Origin: Bosea vaviloviae
GTDB taxonomy: Bacteria; Pseudomonadota; Alphaproteobacteria; Rhizobiales; Beijerinckiaceae
Assembly: GCF_001741865.1 (NCBI RefSeq)
Contig: NZ_CP017147.1
Coordinates: forward strand, 3,401,001-3,465,000
Direction of reading: 5' to 3'
Length of the DNA: 64,000 nucleotides
Position 1 is the stretch's first letter; the number at the start of each line of letters is the position of its first letter. The notes beneath the pieces were generated by a model that saw nothing but the letters and a program-made list of their open reading frames with translations, did no database searches and was not told the origin of the DNA. This document shows, piece after piece, positions 36,101 to 42,149 of this stretch. Position numbers and translations under genes: made by a program.

Positions 36101-36645
36101 CCACCGCACTGACCGAGGCGGTGGCGCGCTCGCTCTTCAAGCTGATGTCGTACAAGGACGAATACGAGGTCGCGCGGCTGCATATGCAGAGCGGGTTTCT
36201 CGACGAGCTGAAGCGCGAGTTCGAAGGCGACTTCTCCGTGAACTACCACCTCGCGCCGCCTCTGCTCGCGAGCGGCAGGGATGCAAGGGGCCGGCCGCTC
36301 AAGCGCCAGTTCGGCCAGTGGATCCAGACGCCGCTGCGTGCGCTGGCTCGCTTCAAGCGGCTGCGGGGCACCGCCTTCGACCTGTTCGGCTATACCGCCG
36401 AACGCAGGATGGAGCGGGGCCTTATCGGCTGGTACGAAGACATCGTCGCGCAGCTGCTGCAGCGCCTGCCGCAGCAGGGGCCAGCGGGGGCAGCCGAGAT
36501 CGCCACGGCGCCGATGGACATCCGCGGCTATGGCCCGGTGAAGGACAAGGCGGTCGAGCAGGTCAAGGCGCGCATGACCGCGTTGCTTGCACGTCCGCTG
36601 CCGCCGGCCGCGAATGGTGGGGTGCGCCGGGTTGCCGGGGGGTAG
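33190..36645 (+). CDS. Indolepyruvate ferredoxin oxidoreductase family protein (fused alpha-gamma)
   Basis: 1151 residues. It has an N-terminal TPP-enzyme region, CSGCPHN near 432 and an iron-sulfur segment CEGCGDCSVESNC near 633. A POR-gamma domain begins near 724 (VTGVGGTGVVTIGALIAMA), followed by a C-terminal extension. It oxidatively decarboxylates aryl or branched 2-oxoacids to acyl-CoA with reduction of ferredoxin, a late step of aromatic amino-acid catabolism. The start at 33190 follows GGGAGG; earlier TTG and ATG codons are in frame. The divergent Lrp gene supports amino-acid-dependent expression. Intact and full length. Confidence 0.93.
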   Translation: MAYDVPVGDYALGDRYAKSSGRVFMTGTQALVRIALDQARRDKAGGLDTAGFISGYRGSPLGGVDLELWRAKDLTAQHNIAFLPAVNEDLAATAVLGSQQVETNPDKQVEGVFAMWYGKGPGVDRAGDALKHGNAYGSSPHGGVLVVAGDDHGCVSSSMPHQSDVAFMAWFMPTLNPASIGEYLAFGEYGYALSRYSGMWVGFKAISETVESGQSVEIPPPRDFNAPAYTPPATGLHYRWPDLPGPQIEERMEAKKMAVFAFAEANPIDRRIYDIPDASFGIVTTGKGHLDLMEALRLLGVDEAACRKLGIDIYKVGMVWPLARRDALDFVRGKTEILVVEEKRGIIESQLKEYFYDYPGHKPHAMVGKRDEDGNRLISWIGELSPIMLAPIVARRLDALFPDLRLSERAASLMPEADRVIQVPGATRTPYFCSGCPHNSSTKVPEGSKALAGIGCHFMASWMDRETTSLIQMGGEGVNWAASSLFTGKGHIFQNLGEGTYYHSGSMAIRQAIAAKANITYKILYNDAVAMTGGQPVDGPISVQAIAQEVRAEGVERLALVSDQPEKFSSRDLPAGVTIHHRRELDAVQRELRNVKGVSVLIYEQACATEKRRRRKRGTMEDPKRFAYINDLVCEGCGDCSVESNCLSVEPKETPFGRKRKINLSNCNKDFSCLNGFCPSFVTVEGATRRKKTVLEDDFVARAASLPAPTPVSLDEPFDLLVTGVGGTGVVTIGALIAMAAHLEGKGSSVLDFTGFAQKFGPVLSFIRLAGTPSTINQVRIDNGAADALIGCDIVVSSSPKASATYRRGMRAVVNLAEMPTGDIVRIRDADLASRRRLREIETVAGAGNVNAFDANAMAEKRFGDAVFANVIMLGHAWQQGLVPVSHAALDRAIALNGVSVEKNRQAFAVGRLAFADPDFNGREEAIGPESLDEVIARRAEFLVGYQDEAWSRRYRDAVARVRVAEAPFNSTALTEAVARSLFKLMSYKDEYEVARLHMQSGFLDELKREFEGDFSVNYHLAPPLLASGRDARGRPLKRQFGQWIQTPLRALARFKRLRGTAFDLFGYTAERRMERGLIGWYEDIVAQLLQRLPQQGPAGAAEIATAPMDIRGYGPVKDKAVEQVKARMTALLARPLPPAANGGVRRVAGG

Positions 36646-36646
36646 T

Positions 36647-36771
36647 GCATTTTCGAGCGAAGTGGACATCGGTTCCCTCGCGACAAACGCGAAGCGTTTG
36701 CGCGGAGAAAATGCGATAAAACAAGGAGCTAGAGCCTTTTCGCGATTCGGAGACACGCGGAAAGACCCTAG
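36647..36771. repeat. Dispersed hairpin repeat, 'agagcattt' family, inverted copy
   Basis: GCATTTTCGAGCGAAGTGGA, the AAACGCGAAGCGTTT inverted motif, GAGAAAATGCGATAAAACAA and a terminal CCTAG in reverse orientation to copies 1 and 2. Confidence 0.75.
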
Positions 36772-36819
36772 CCCGGGCGCTTGATGCGGCTCATAGTCCC
36801 CGCGCATAAACTGGGGGGA

Positions 36820-37392
36820 ATGGGCGTGAAACTCTGGACGGTTCTGCCGACGCTGCTGGCTCTGACGCTGGCGACCTACTCCCCCGTTCGTGCGGAGACC
36901 TGCGCGACCCAAGACGGGAAGGTCGCTCCGGAGTGTAGGTGCCCTTCCCAAACGAAGCGGGTCTCGAGTGGCGCGCTCTGCAGCGTGCAGAGGCCGGAGG
37001 ACCGGGCGGCTGGTTTGCCATCCTGCTTTGAACAATATCAGTGCAGGCCCATCGCGGCGGCCGTGCGCTCGTCGCGAACCATGATGATTTTCATGGACTG
37101 GGGCTTGGCGACTGTGTCGCCCTCCGCCGGGCAGATCATCGCGGCCATCCGCGAAAGCGCAACCCCGACTTCTCGCATAACCATCTCGGGTCACACCGAC
37201 AGGTCGGAAGAGCGCCCCGCCCAATTGGCTCGGGCACGCGCAGAGGCTGTTCGCGACGCGCTGATTGCGGCGGGCGTGCCGGGCCGCAGCATCGTTCGCC
37301 TGGAAGCCGCCGGCACCCGCGGACTGCCCGTTGCCACCTCGGCAGGCGAGCGGGAGCCTCGCAATCGCTTTGTCTCCGTGACGATCCGTTAG
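36820..37392 (+). CDS. OmpA-domain exported protein
   Basis: 190 residues: signal peptide (VLPTLLALTLATYSPVRA), a Cys-rich linker (ETCATQDGKVAPECRCPS, ALCSVQ, PSCFEQYQC) and a C-terminal OmpA-like domain with ITISGHTDRSEERPAQLARA, RAEAVRDALIAAGVPG and EREPRNRFVSVTI. The last domain binds peptidoglycan. The Cys-rich linker may form disulfides. Start could be ATG 36820 or GTG 36826, both near GGGGGA; 36820 is chosen. Confidence 0.82.
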   Translation: MGVKLWTVLPTLLALTLATYSPVRAETCATQDGKVAPECRCPSQTKRVSSGALCSVQRPEDRAAGLPSCFEQYQCRPIAAAVRSSRTMMIFMDWGLATVSPSAGQIIAAIRESATPTSRITISGHTDRSEERPAQLARARAEAVRDALIAAGVPGRSIVRLEAAGTRGLPVATSAGEREPRNRFVSVTIR

Positions 37393-37506
37393 GCTTGTGC
37401 CGTTAGCGGCCGCCATCGCAGCGCCTGCCCAAGCACCCCCATTGACCGAAGCCGTCGCCCAGGCGCAGCGTCGCGCCCGCTGCCAACAAACCCGTGAGGA
37501 CAGAGC

Positions 37507-37947
37507 ATGGAACGCCTGCACAAGGGTGCCTGCCATTGCGGGGCGATCGCTGTGGAGTTGAGGACGCCGCGCGCTCCGGCCGAGCAGGTCATCGGCGCCT
37601 GCCAGTGCTCCTTCTGCCGCAAGCACAATGCCCGCACCTTCTCCGACCCGAAATCGAGCGCCACGCTGACGGCGCGCGAGCCCGAGCAGTTGCAGCTTTA
37701 CGCCTTCGGTCTGAGCACCTCCGAGGTGGTGATCTGCAGGCGTTGCGGGGTCTATGTCGCGATGCTGATGACGGATCAGGGCGAGGCCTGGACCACGCTC
37801 AATATCGACGTGCTCGACGAGCGCGCGGCCTTCACCCGGCCGGCCGAGCCCAGGGACTTCAGCGCCGAGGCCGTCGAAGGGCGCATCGCGCGGCGCAAGG
37901 CGCGCTGGATACCGACAAAGCTTGTCGGCTGGCCGGCGGGGCGCTGA
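37507..37947 (+). CDS. GFA-family (glutathione-dependent formaldehyde-activating-like) zinc protein
   Basis: 146 residues with the GFA/CENP-V fold's Cys set: GACHCGAIAVEL, GACQCSFCRKHNAR and VICRRCGVYVA. They bind two zinc ions. The name comes from Paracoccus Gfa, which helps formaldehyde react with glutathione, but most family members have unknown substrates. The residue after the third motif (GVYVAMLM) lacks a typical Gfa sequence, so a general GFA annotation is safest. Confidence 0.85.
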   Translation: MERLHKGACHCGAIAVELRTPRAPAEQVIGACQCSFCRKHNARTFSDPKSSATLTAREPEQLQLYAFGLSTSEVVICRRCGVYVAMLMTDQGEAWTTLNIDVLDERAAFTRPAEPRDFSAEAVEGRIARRKARWIPTKLVGWPAGR

Positions 37948-38475
37948 GGGGCGCGCGGGCTGTATTCCACCACGGTGGGGGTGGCGTGACATGAAACGAG
38001 CGATCGCAGGAGGCCTCGAATCGCTTGCCATCACCCGCGCCGTCATCCCGGACGCAGCCCTCGGGTCCGATCTTCGATCGGCCCAAGGATAAACTCCGCG
38101 GAGATCCGGGATCCATTCCGGAGCGCTTGCAGGAGAGGTTCCGGCATGGATCCCGGGTCTCCTTGCAGTCGCCCGGGATGACGGCGCGTTTCCCGAAATT
38201 CCAACCGACTGAAATCCTTGCTCACATGATTGGCCGGCTTCTGGGGAACGCCCAAGAAACGTCTCATGACGATGCGGATACAAAGAGAGTATTTTGATTT
38301 TGTCGAAATAAACTGCAGAATATCTAGAGATTGTACTGCTAAAGCCAAGAGATATTCTCGAACTTTAACAGTTGTGTCCGAATTCTGGCACGGCTATGAC
38401 GCTACGATACCTTGTCATTCAGTTTTTATTCACTTTTGGATTGTTAAACCTACCTTACACGTGATGGAGGGTGCC
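37948..38475. other. Gap with repeat and AT-rich tract
   Basis: Contains the inverted repeat at 38040-38183 and then, from about 38260 to 38460, an AT-rich non-coding tract unlike its neighbours. The tract probably carries the promoter of the small secreted gene at 38476. An open frame from 38230 through it is not convincing. Confidence 0.5.
38040..38183. repeat. Dispersed inverted repeat, 'gtcatcccgg' family
   Basis: GTCATCCCGGACGCAGCCCT ... GTCGCCCGGGATGACGG with inner GGGATCCATTCC / GGCATGGATCCC. Relative of 12872-13019. Confidence 0.65.
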
Positions 38476-38793
38476 ATGGGCGCGCTAACTCGAATCGGTA
38501 TCGCTGGTCTCCTGGCGGTCGGTATCTCTGCAGCCTCTCTGCCGCTGTCGACGGCCGCACAGGCCCGTGACGGCTTTAACGGCGCCTTGTTCGGCGGCAT
38601 GGCGGCGGGCGCTCTCGTCGGCGGCGCGCTCGCCGGAGCCGGGCGCTATGCTCCGCCGCCGCCCTATTACGGACCCGCCCCCGTCTATGCCGGGCCGCGC
38701 TATTATGAGTCCGACTGCTATGTCACACGGCGCCCGGTCTATAACAGCTGGGGCGATTTCGTCGGCTATAACCGCGTCCGCGAGTGCGACTGA
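38476..38793 (+). CDS. Small glycine/tyrosine-rich exported protein
   Basis: 105 residues: signal peptide (IGIAGLLAVGISAASLPL ending AQA), a glycine-alanine segment with GALFGGMAAGALVGGALAGA, then Pro/Tyr-rich YAPPPPYYGPAPVYAGPRYY and C-terminal Cys (DCYVTRRPVY, VRECD). This resembles small rhizobial periplasmic or envelope proteins with a glycine-zipper-like helix. ATG 38476 is chosen because GGAGG lies 6 nt upstream. Its last codons are the source of a tandem repeat. Confidence 0.75.
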   Translation: MGALTRIGIAGLLAVGISAASLPLSTAAQARDGFNGALFGGMAAGALVGGALAGAGRYAPPPPYYGPAPVYAGPRYYESDCYVTRRPVYNSWGDFVGYNRVRECD

Positions 38794-38858
38794 CGCGCGA
38801 GTGCTACTGACGCGCGAGTGCTACTGACGCGCGAGTGCTACTGACGCGCGAGTGCTAC
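38791..38858. repeat. Four tandem copies of a 17-bp unit
   Basis: TGACGCGCGAGTGCTAC repeated four times without interruption, starting at the stop codon of the preceding gene. The gene's own end, CGCGAGTGCGACTGA, is a near-copy of the unit, so the array grew from it. 17 is not a multiple of three, so extra copies could not lengthen the protein. Confidence 0.9.
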
Positions 38859-38946
38859 TGACGCGAAGGCCGGCCGGCTCTCCTGAGCCGGGGACAGGCG
38901 CGTTTCGCCGGTGACAGGCCGGGCGAGATGCGCGATGTTGCCCGGC

Positions 38947-39207
38947 ATGATCCGAGTCGCCGCCCTTATCACTGTTGCCATCACCGGTCTCGCCGGCGAG
39001 GCGCTAGCCGCCGGAGCGTGCCGGCCAACGCTTGACGGCAAGGACCGCATCGAGCGAAGCGGCGCCTGCCCCAGCGGCTATTATGTGCGCGGCGCCTGCT
39101 GCGAATCCTTCCAGGCCAGCTCCCAGCGGGCTGCGCCGACGCTCGGCAAGAAGACCTGCCCAGCCGGCACTGTTGCGAGCCTCGGGACCTGCGTCGCCGC
39201 CAAGTGA
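38947..39207 (+). CDS. Small cysteine-containing exported protein
   Basis: 86 residues with a signal peptide (VAALITVAITGLAGEALA) and six Cys in the mature part (GACRPTLDG, GACPSGYYVRGACCESF, KKTCPAGTVASLGTC). A small disulfide-stabilised periplasmic or secreted protein. The role is unknown. ATGs at 38935 and 38911 are also in frame. Confidence 0.68.
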   Translation: MIRVAALITVAITGLAGEALAAGACRPTLDGKDRIERSGACPSGYYVRGACCESFQASSQRAAPTLGKKTCPAGTVASLGTCVAAK

Positions 39208-39267
39208 GGCGTTCCAGTGAGAGGCTGCCGGGCGGTGCGTCAGATCGTTTTCCGCACAGCCCAAAAC

Positions 39268-39353
39268 GTCATTGCGAGCGCAGCGAAGCAATCCAGGGGA
39301 CGTAGAGCGAGCCCTCCTGGATTGCTTCGTCGCTTGCGCTCCTCGCAATGACG
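39268..39353. repeat. Dispersed inverted repeat, 'cgtcattgcgagcgcagcg' family
   Basis: CGTCATTGCGAGCGCAGCGA ... TTGCGCTCCTCGCAATGACG with inner AAGCAATCCAGG / CCTGGATTGCTT. A typical hairpin-forming intergenic element. Confidence 0.75.
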
Positions 39354-39390
39354 GGGGCAGCGTGACGGAAAAACAGCTTAGCCCCGCCAA

Positions 39391-39678
39391 TCAGCCGTCA
39401 TTCGAGGAATTCAATTCGTCCGGCGTCAGGCCCTCATCGTCGCTGCCGAGGCCCGCGGCCTGCCGCAACGCATCGTTGATACGGTCCTGCCAACCGGGAC
39501 CGCCATTCTGGAAATGCTCCAGCACTTCGCTGTCGATCCGCAGCGAGACCAGCTCCCGGGCTCCGGGAATGGCGGGCCGCTTCACGGCCGGGGCGGGGAC
39601 TTTCGGTGGGGCCGGCTTGAACAAGGCTTCGGCCTTGTCCCGGAGATTGACCGGCCGGCGGGGTCTATCTTGGCTCAT
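39391..39678 (-). CDS. BrnA-like antitoxin (orphan)
   Basis: 95 residues. The C-terminal VSLRIDSEVLEHFQNGGPGW and QDRINDALRQA match the ribbon-helix-helix domain of BrnA antitoxins. The N-terminus is basic and Pro-rich (RPRRPVNLRDKAEALFKPA). BrnT toxin genes normally precede brnA, but none is visible upstream. Likely a stand-alone DNA-binding protein. Start 39678 (MSQDRPRR). Confidence 0.8.
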   Translation of the reverse strand: MSQDRPRRPVNLRDKAEALFKPAPPKVPAPAVKRPAIPGARELVSLRIDSEVLEHFQNGGPGWQDRINDALRQAAGLGSDDEGLTPDELNSSNDG

Positions 39679-39833
39679 GAGAGGCCTTGGCGTTGTGCAT
39701 GGATCGTCGCGGCGACATCCGGCCGACTCACCAGGCAAAGCGAGGTGGTCGAACGTGTCCAAGCAAAGGCTAGTGATTGCCGCGACCGCTGTACAGGACG
39801 GGAGCCGTTTTCGCCGGGAGCCGCGAGCCTGGC

Positions 39834-40196
39834 TCAGACCGAGGCGTCCACCACTTCGCCGAGGCCCGGCACGGCGCTTCTCTCTTGCGCCTCCTCGGCC
39901 GGCTTCGCCTGCTCGGCACTCTTGTTCGCCTCAGTCGCCTGCTTGAGCTGGGCTGCGCGCTGCTCGGCTGCCCGCAAGGCCCGCTCGGCCTGCTGCCCGG
40001 CGGCGCGGTCCTGCTGCAGCGTCTGGTCGTCGGCCTTGTCCTTCTCGTCGGCGGCGAGCTTCGCCGAGGCCGTGGCAAGTGCCGCCGAGGCCAGGGCTGC
40101 CGCGGCGTCGGCCTGGGCGAGGGCGGAGGTATTGTCGCTGCCGAGCGACGCCGTGCTGATGACCGACGCGGCATTGACGCCTGATATGCTGCTCAT
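39834..40196 (-). CDS. Ala-rich helical hypothetical protein
   Basis: 120 residues from ATG 40196: a short N-terminus (MSSISGVNAASVISTASLG), then a long Ala/Gln/Lys/Glu-rich stretch predicted as coiled coil (AADEKDKADDQTLQQDRAAG, EQRAAQLKQATEANKSAEQA), and a short C-terminal VPGLGEVVDASV. No family recognised; composition alone cannot assign a function. Confidence 0.6.
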   Translation of the reverse strand: MSSISGVNAASVISTASLGSDNTSALAQADAAAALASAALATASAKLAADEKDKADDQTLQQDRAAGQQAERALRAAEQRAAQLKQATEANKSAEQAKPAEEAQERSAVPGLGEVVDASV

Positions 40197-40434
40197 GACC
40201 GGCTCCAGAGCGCGCACCGCGCGTGCGATTCGCTAGGAGCTTGCCGGGCGAGTTGTTCCGGATTGTTTCTGCTGCGGTGCCACTGGCACTCCGGAGCCGG
40301 GCAGGGCGGCCGTTTGCGCGGGGCGGTTTCTTGGGGCCGCTCGCCCCTGATTCATCGGCTCACAGCAAAACCCACGCAAATCTCCACGGGACGGCTTGTC
40401 AAAGCGCGCGGCAATCGGGCATAGAGCGCGTAAC

Positions 40435-40525
40435 GGAGACGTGGCCGAGAGGCTGAAGGCACTCGTTTGCTAAATGAGCATACCCCACAAGGGTATCGAG
40501 GGTTCGAATCCCTCCGTCTCCGCCA
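40435..40525 (+). tRNA. tRNA-Ser (GCT)
   Basis: 91-nt class II tRNA: acceptor GGAGACG pairs with CGTCTCC, GCCA end, long variable arm (ATACCCCACAAGGGTAT) and anticodon GCT at 40469-40471 in loop TTGCTAA. The sequence just after it recurs twice downstream (41458, 60624). Confidence 0.97.
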
Positions 40526-40577
40526 TTTCCTTGATCTCACGCCAGTTCGCTTCGTTCACGGCTCCGATGGGGTGGCC
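40519..40577. repeat. tRNA-Ser flank repeat, copy A
   Basis: TCCGCCATTTCCTTGATCTC then ACGCCAGTTCGCTTCGTTCA. It matches copy B at 41458-41516 closely and copy C at 60624-60666 partly. It begins inside the tRNA 3' end, as attachment sites do. The 465 bp between the tRNA and the next gene (to 40990) hold no other recognisable feature. Confidence 0.55.
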
Positions 40578-40990
40578 TTTCGGCCGCTCGCGCTCCCGGC
40601 GCCGAGTTCGAACATCCGTTCTCCCTCACCGTCACTTTCCAAGCTTTTGAATTCGTCGACCGATCCAAGTCGATTCCACGTCGCTCTTCTCGCAATCCTG
40701 TCAGGTTCGACATGGGAGCACGACTCGAATCGAGCTGGGAAGAGACGCATTTTTGCAGCTCGCCCAACATGAACCACCCCGGCGGGATAGATCGGCGGGG
40801 CGGTCAATCTCCAGGCCGCTCGGTCGATAAATCGCGATGGCCCGGCGATCTCTATCGCTAAGCGAGCATGAACGGCCGTCGGGCTGAAGCGTTCGCTGCG
40901 TTGCAACGGCCATGTCCTCGATCCATGCTGCCGAACTCTATCCATATGCGCGGTGACGCGGGAGCCTGAGGCGCGAAAGGGAGCAGTCCT

Positions 40991-41380
40991 ATGAAGCTGG
41001 GCTGGCAGCCAAGGAAATGGCTGGAGAAGAAGGCCAAACGAGGCCGCAAGGGTTATCCTGTCGGCACGATCGCCTTCTATGGCCCCGACGACCGCCGCGC
41101 CACGAAAGTGGCCGTCAGCGTCGTGCCGGGACCGGAGCGCGACCCGTCCGAACTGCGTCGATGGTTTGCCGATCTTGGCGACGTACGGACGGACGAAACG
41201 GTCCTTCGCGAGATCGCCACGTTCCTGCGCGGTCACGAGGTGCGATCGGTGGTGATGGCGGACGGAATCCTGGGCTGTCCCCATGAGGAGGGGATAGACT
41301 ATGCTAACGGCGGAACTTGCCCGCATTGTCCATACTGGGCAGGGCGAGACCGTTGGGCCGGCCAGCTTGAATCGCGTTGA
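40991..41380 (+). CDS. Conserved hypothetical protein with C-terminal Cys/His motif
   Basis: 129 residues beginning MKLGWQPRKWLEKKAKRGRK. The C-terminus CPHEEGIDYANGGTCPHCPY with WAGRDRW carries Cys and His placed like a small zinc site. This small family occurs in rhizobia and is of unknown role. It lies between flank-repeat copies A and B, and so could be cargo of a small mobile unit. Confidence 0.72.
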   Translation: MKLGWQPRKWLEKKAKRGRKGYPVGTIAFYGPDDRRATKVAVSVVPGPERDPSELRRWFADLGDVRTDETVLREIATFLRGHEVRSVVMADGILGCPHEEGIDYANGGTCPHCPYWAGRDRWAGQLESR

Positions 41381-41457
41381 TGCACGGCGAGTTACGTTCA
41401 ATAATCTCGGTCAAAGGGCGATGGGGCGGGCGTAGCGCCCGTCTTCATCGTACGTGG

Positions 41458-41516
41458 TCCGCCACTTCCTTGATCTCGCACCAGTTCGCTTCGTTCCCGG
41501 CTCCGATGAGGCGGCC
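41458..41516. repeat. tRNA-Ser flank repeat, copy B
   Basis: TCCGCCACTTCCTTGATCTC then GCACCAGTTCGCTTCGTTCC; near-copy of the sequence following tRNA-Ser. Confidence 0.6.
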
Positions 41517-41526
41517 TGAAGCGGGT

Positions 41527-41715
41527 CTATAACCGCTTGAGCACATAGCCAGCCGCCTCGCGGTCCCAGGTTCCGGCCCTTGGGCCATGCTCGCGCAGCG
41601 TGAATTTCTGCGCCTTGCCGTTCTCGGTCGTCGGCAAGGTCTCGACGAAGTCGATGAAGCGCGGCATGGCGAAATAGGCCAAATGTGGCTCGCAATAGCT
41701 GATGAGGTCGAGCAC
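41527..41715 (-). pseudogene. C-terminal fragment of an acyl-CoA ligase (CaiC-like)
   Basis: Minus-strand frame reads DLISYCEPHLAYFAMPRFID, FVETLPTTENGKAQKFTLRE and TWDREAAGYVLKR. This is the C-terminal lid of AMP-forming CoA ligases, with the Lys of the T-x-N-G-K-x-Q-K motif. The other 90 percent of the enzyme is missing. Upstream, the sequence switches to a transposase remnant at about 41716, so the ligase was truncated by an insertion. Confidence 0.8.
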
Positions 41716-41717
41716 GT

Positions 41718-41890
41718 TCAGGCCGCTTCCTCCGCCTCGACGAGCGCAACGATGTCGCCGATTCCCCAAAGCCGATCCCAAACGCCCGCCGCCATGGCTG
41801 CGAACATCCGCAGCATCGAATGGATGCGCACGAAGTTGCGATACATCCTATGCAGAGCGACGGCGAAGACGTGGTTCTCGACCGTCTTGG
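41718..41890 (-). pseudogene. C-terminal fragment of an IS1-like transposase
   Basis: Reads TVENHVFAVALHRMYRNFVR, IHSMLRMFAAMAAGVWDRLW and GIGDIVALVEAEEAA then TGA. It matches the conserved end of rhizobial IS1-type transposases (N-F-x-R-I-H-x-x-L-R). The N-terminal catalytic part is absent. It ends two bases before the ligase fragment. Confidence 0.65.
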
Positions 41891-42149
41891 AGCAGCCGTG
41901 GTCATCGTCCATCTCCAAGACGTCAGCATCCCTCGTCATCCTCCCGGCTGCCTCGTCCGGCAGTAATCCCATCGGATTAGTTCGAACGAACTGAATCGTT
42001 CGCTCGAATAGAATAAAGTCAAAACAATACCGCATGTTATTGCTTAAGATACCGGATTGGCCTTCTTCCGAAATCTAAAGCAGGCCATCCCGAAATGCAT
42101 CTTTTTTTGCGCTGGGTGGCCGCTAGACCTCCCGGGCGGGAGGTACGTC

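Noticed and set aside
34894..38283. 1129-codon open frame antisense to the indolepyruvate oxidoreductase gene
   Set aside because: The opposite strand encodes a full-length, motif-complete enzyme. The antisense translation is Arg/His/Asp-rich with no domain pattern and crosses intergenic repeats.
38791..38858. CRISPR or attachment array
   Set aside because: Units of 17 bp are directly adjacent with no spacers.
40556..41401. 281-codon minus-strand frame next to tRNA-Ser
   Set aside because: It is antisense to a conserved small protein at 40991-41380 and otherwise shows no family pattern.
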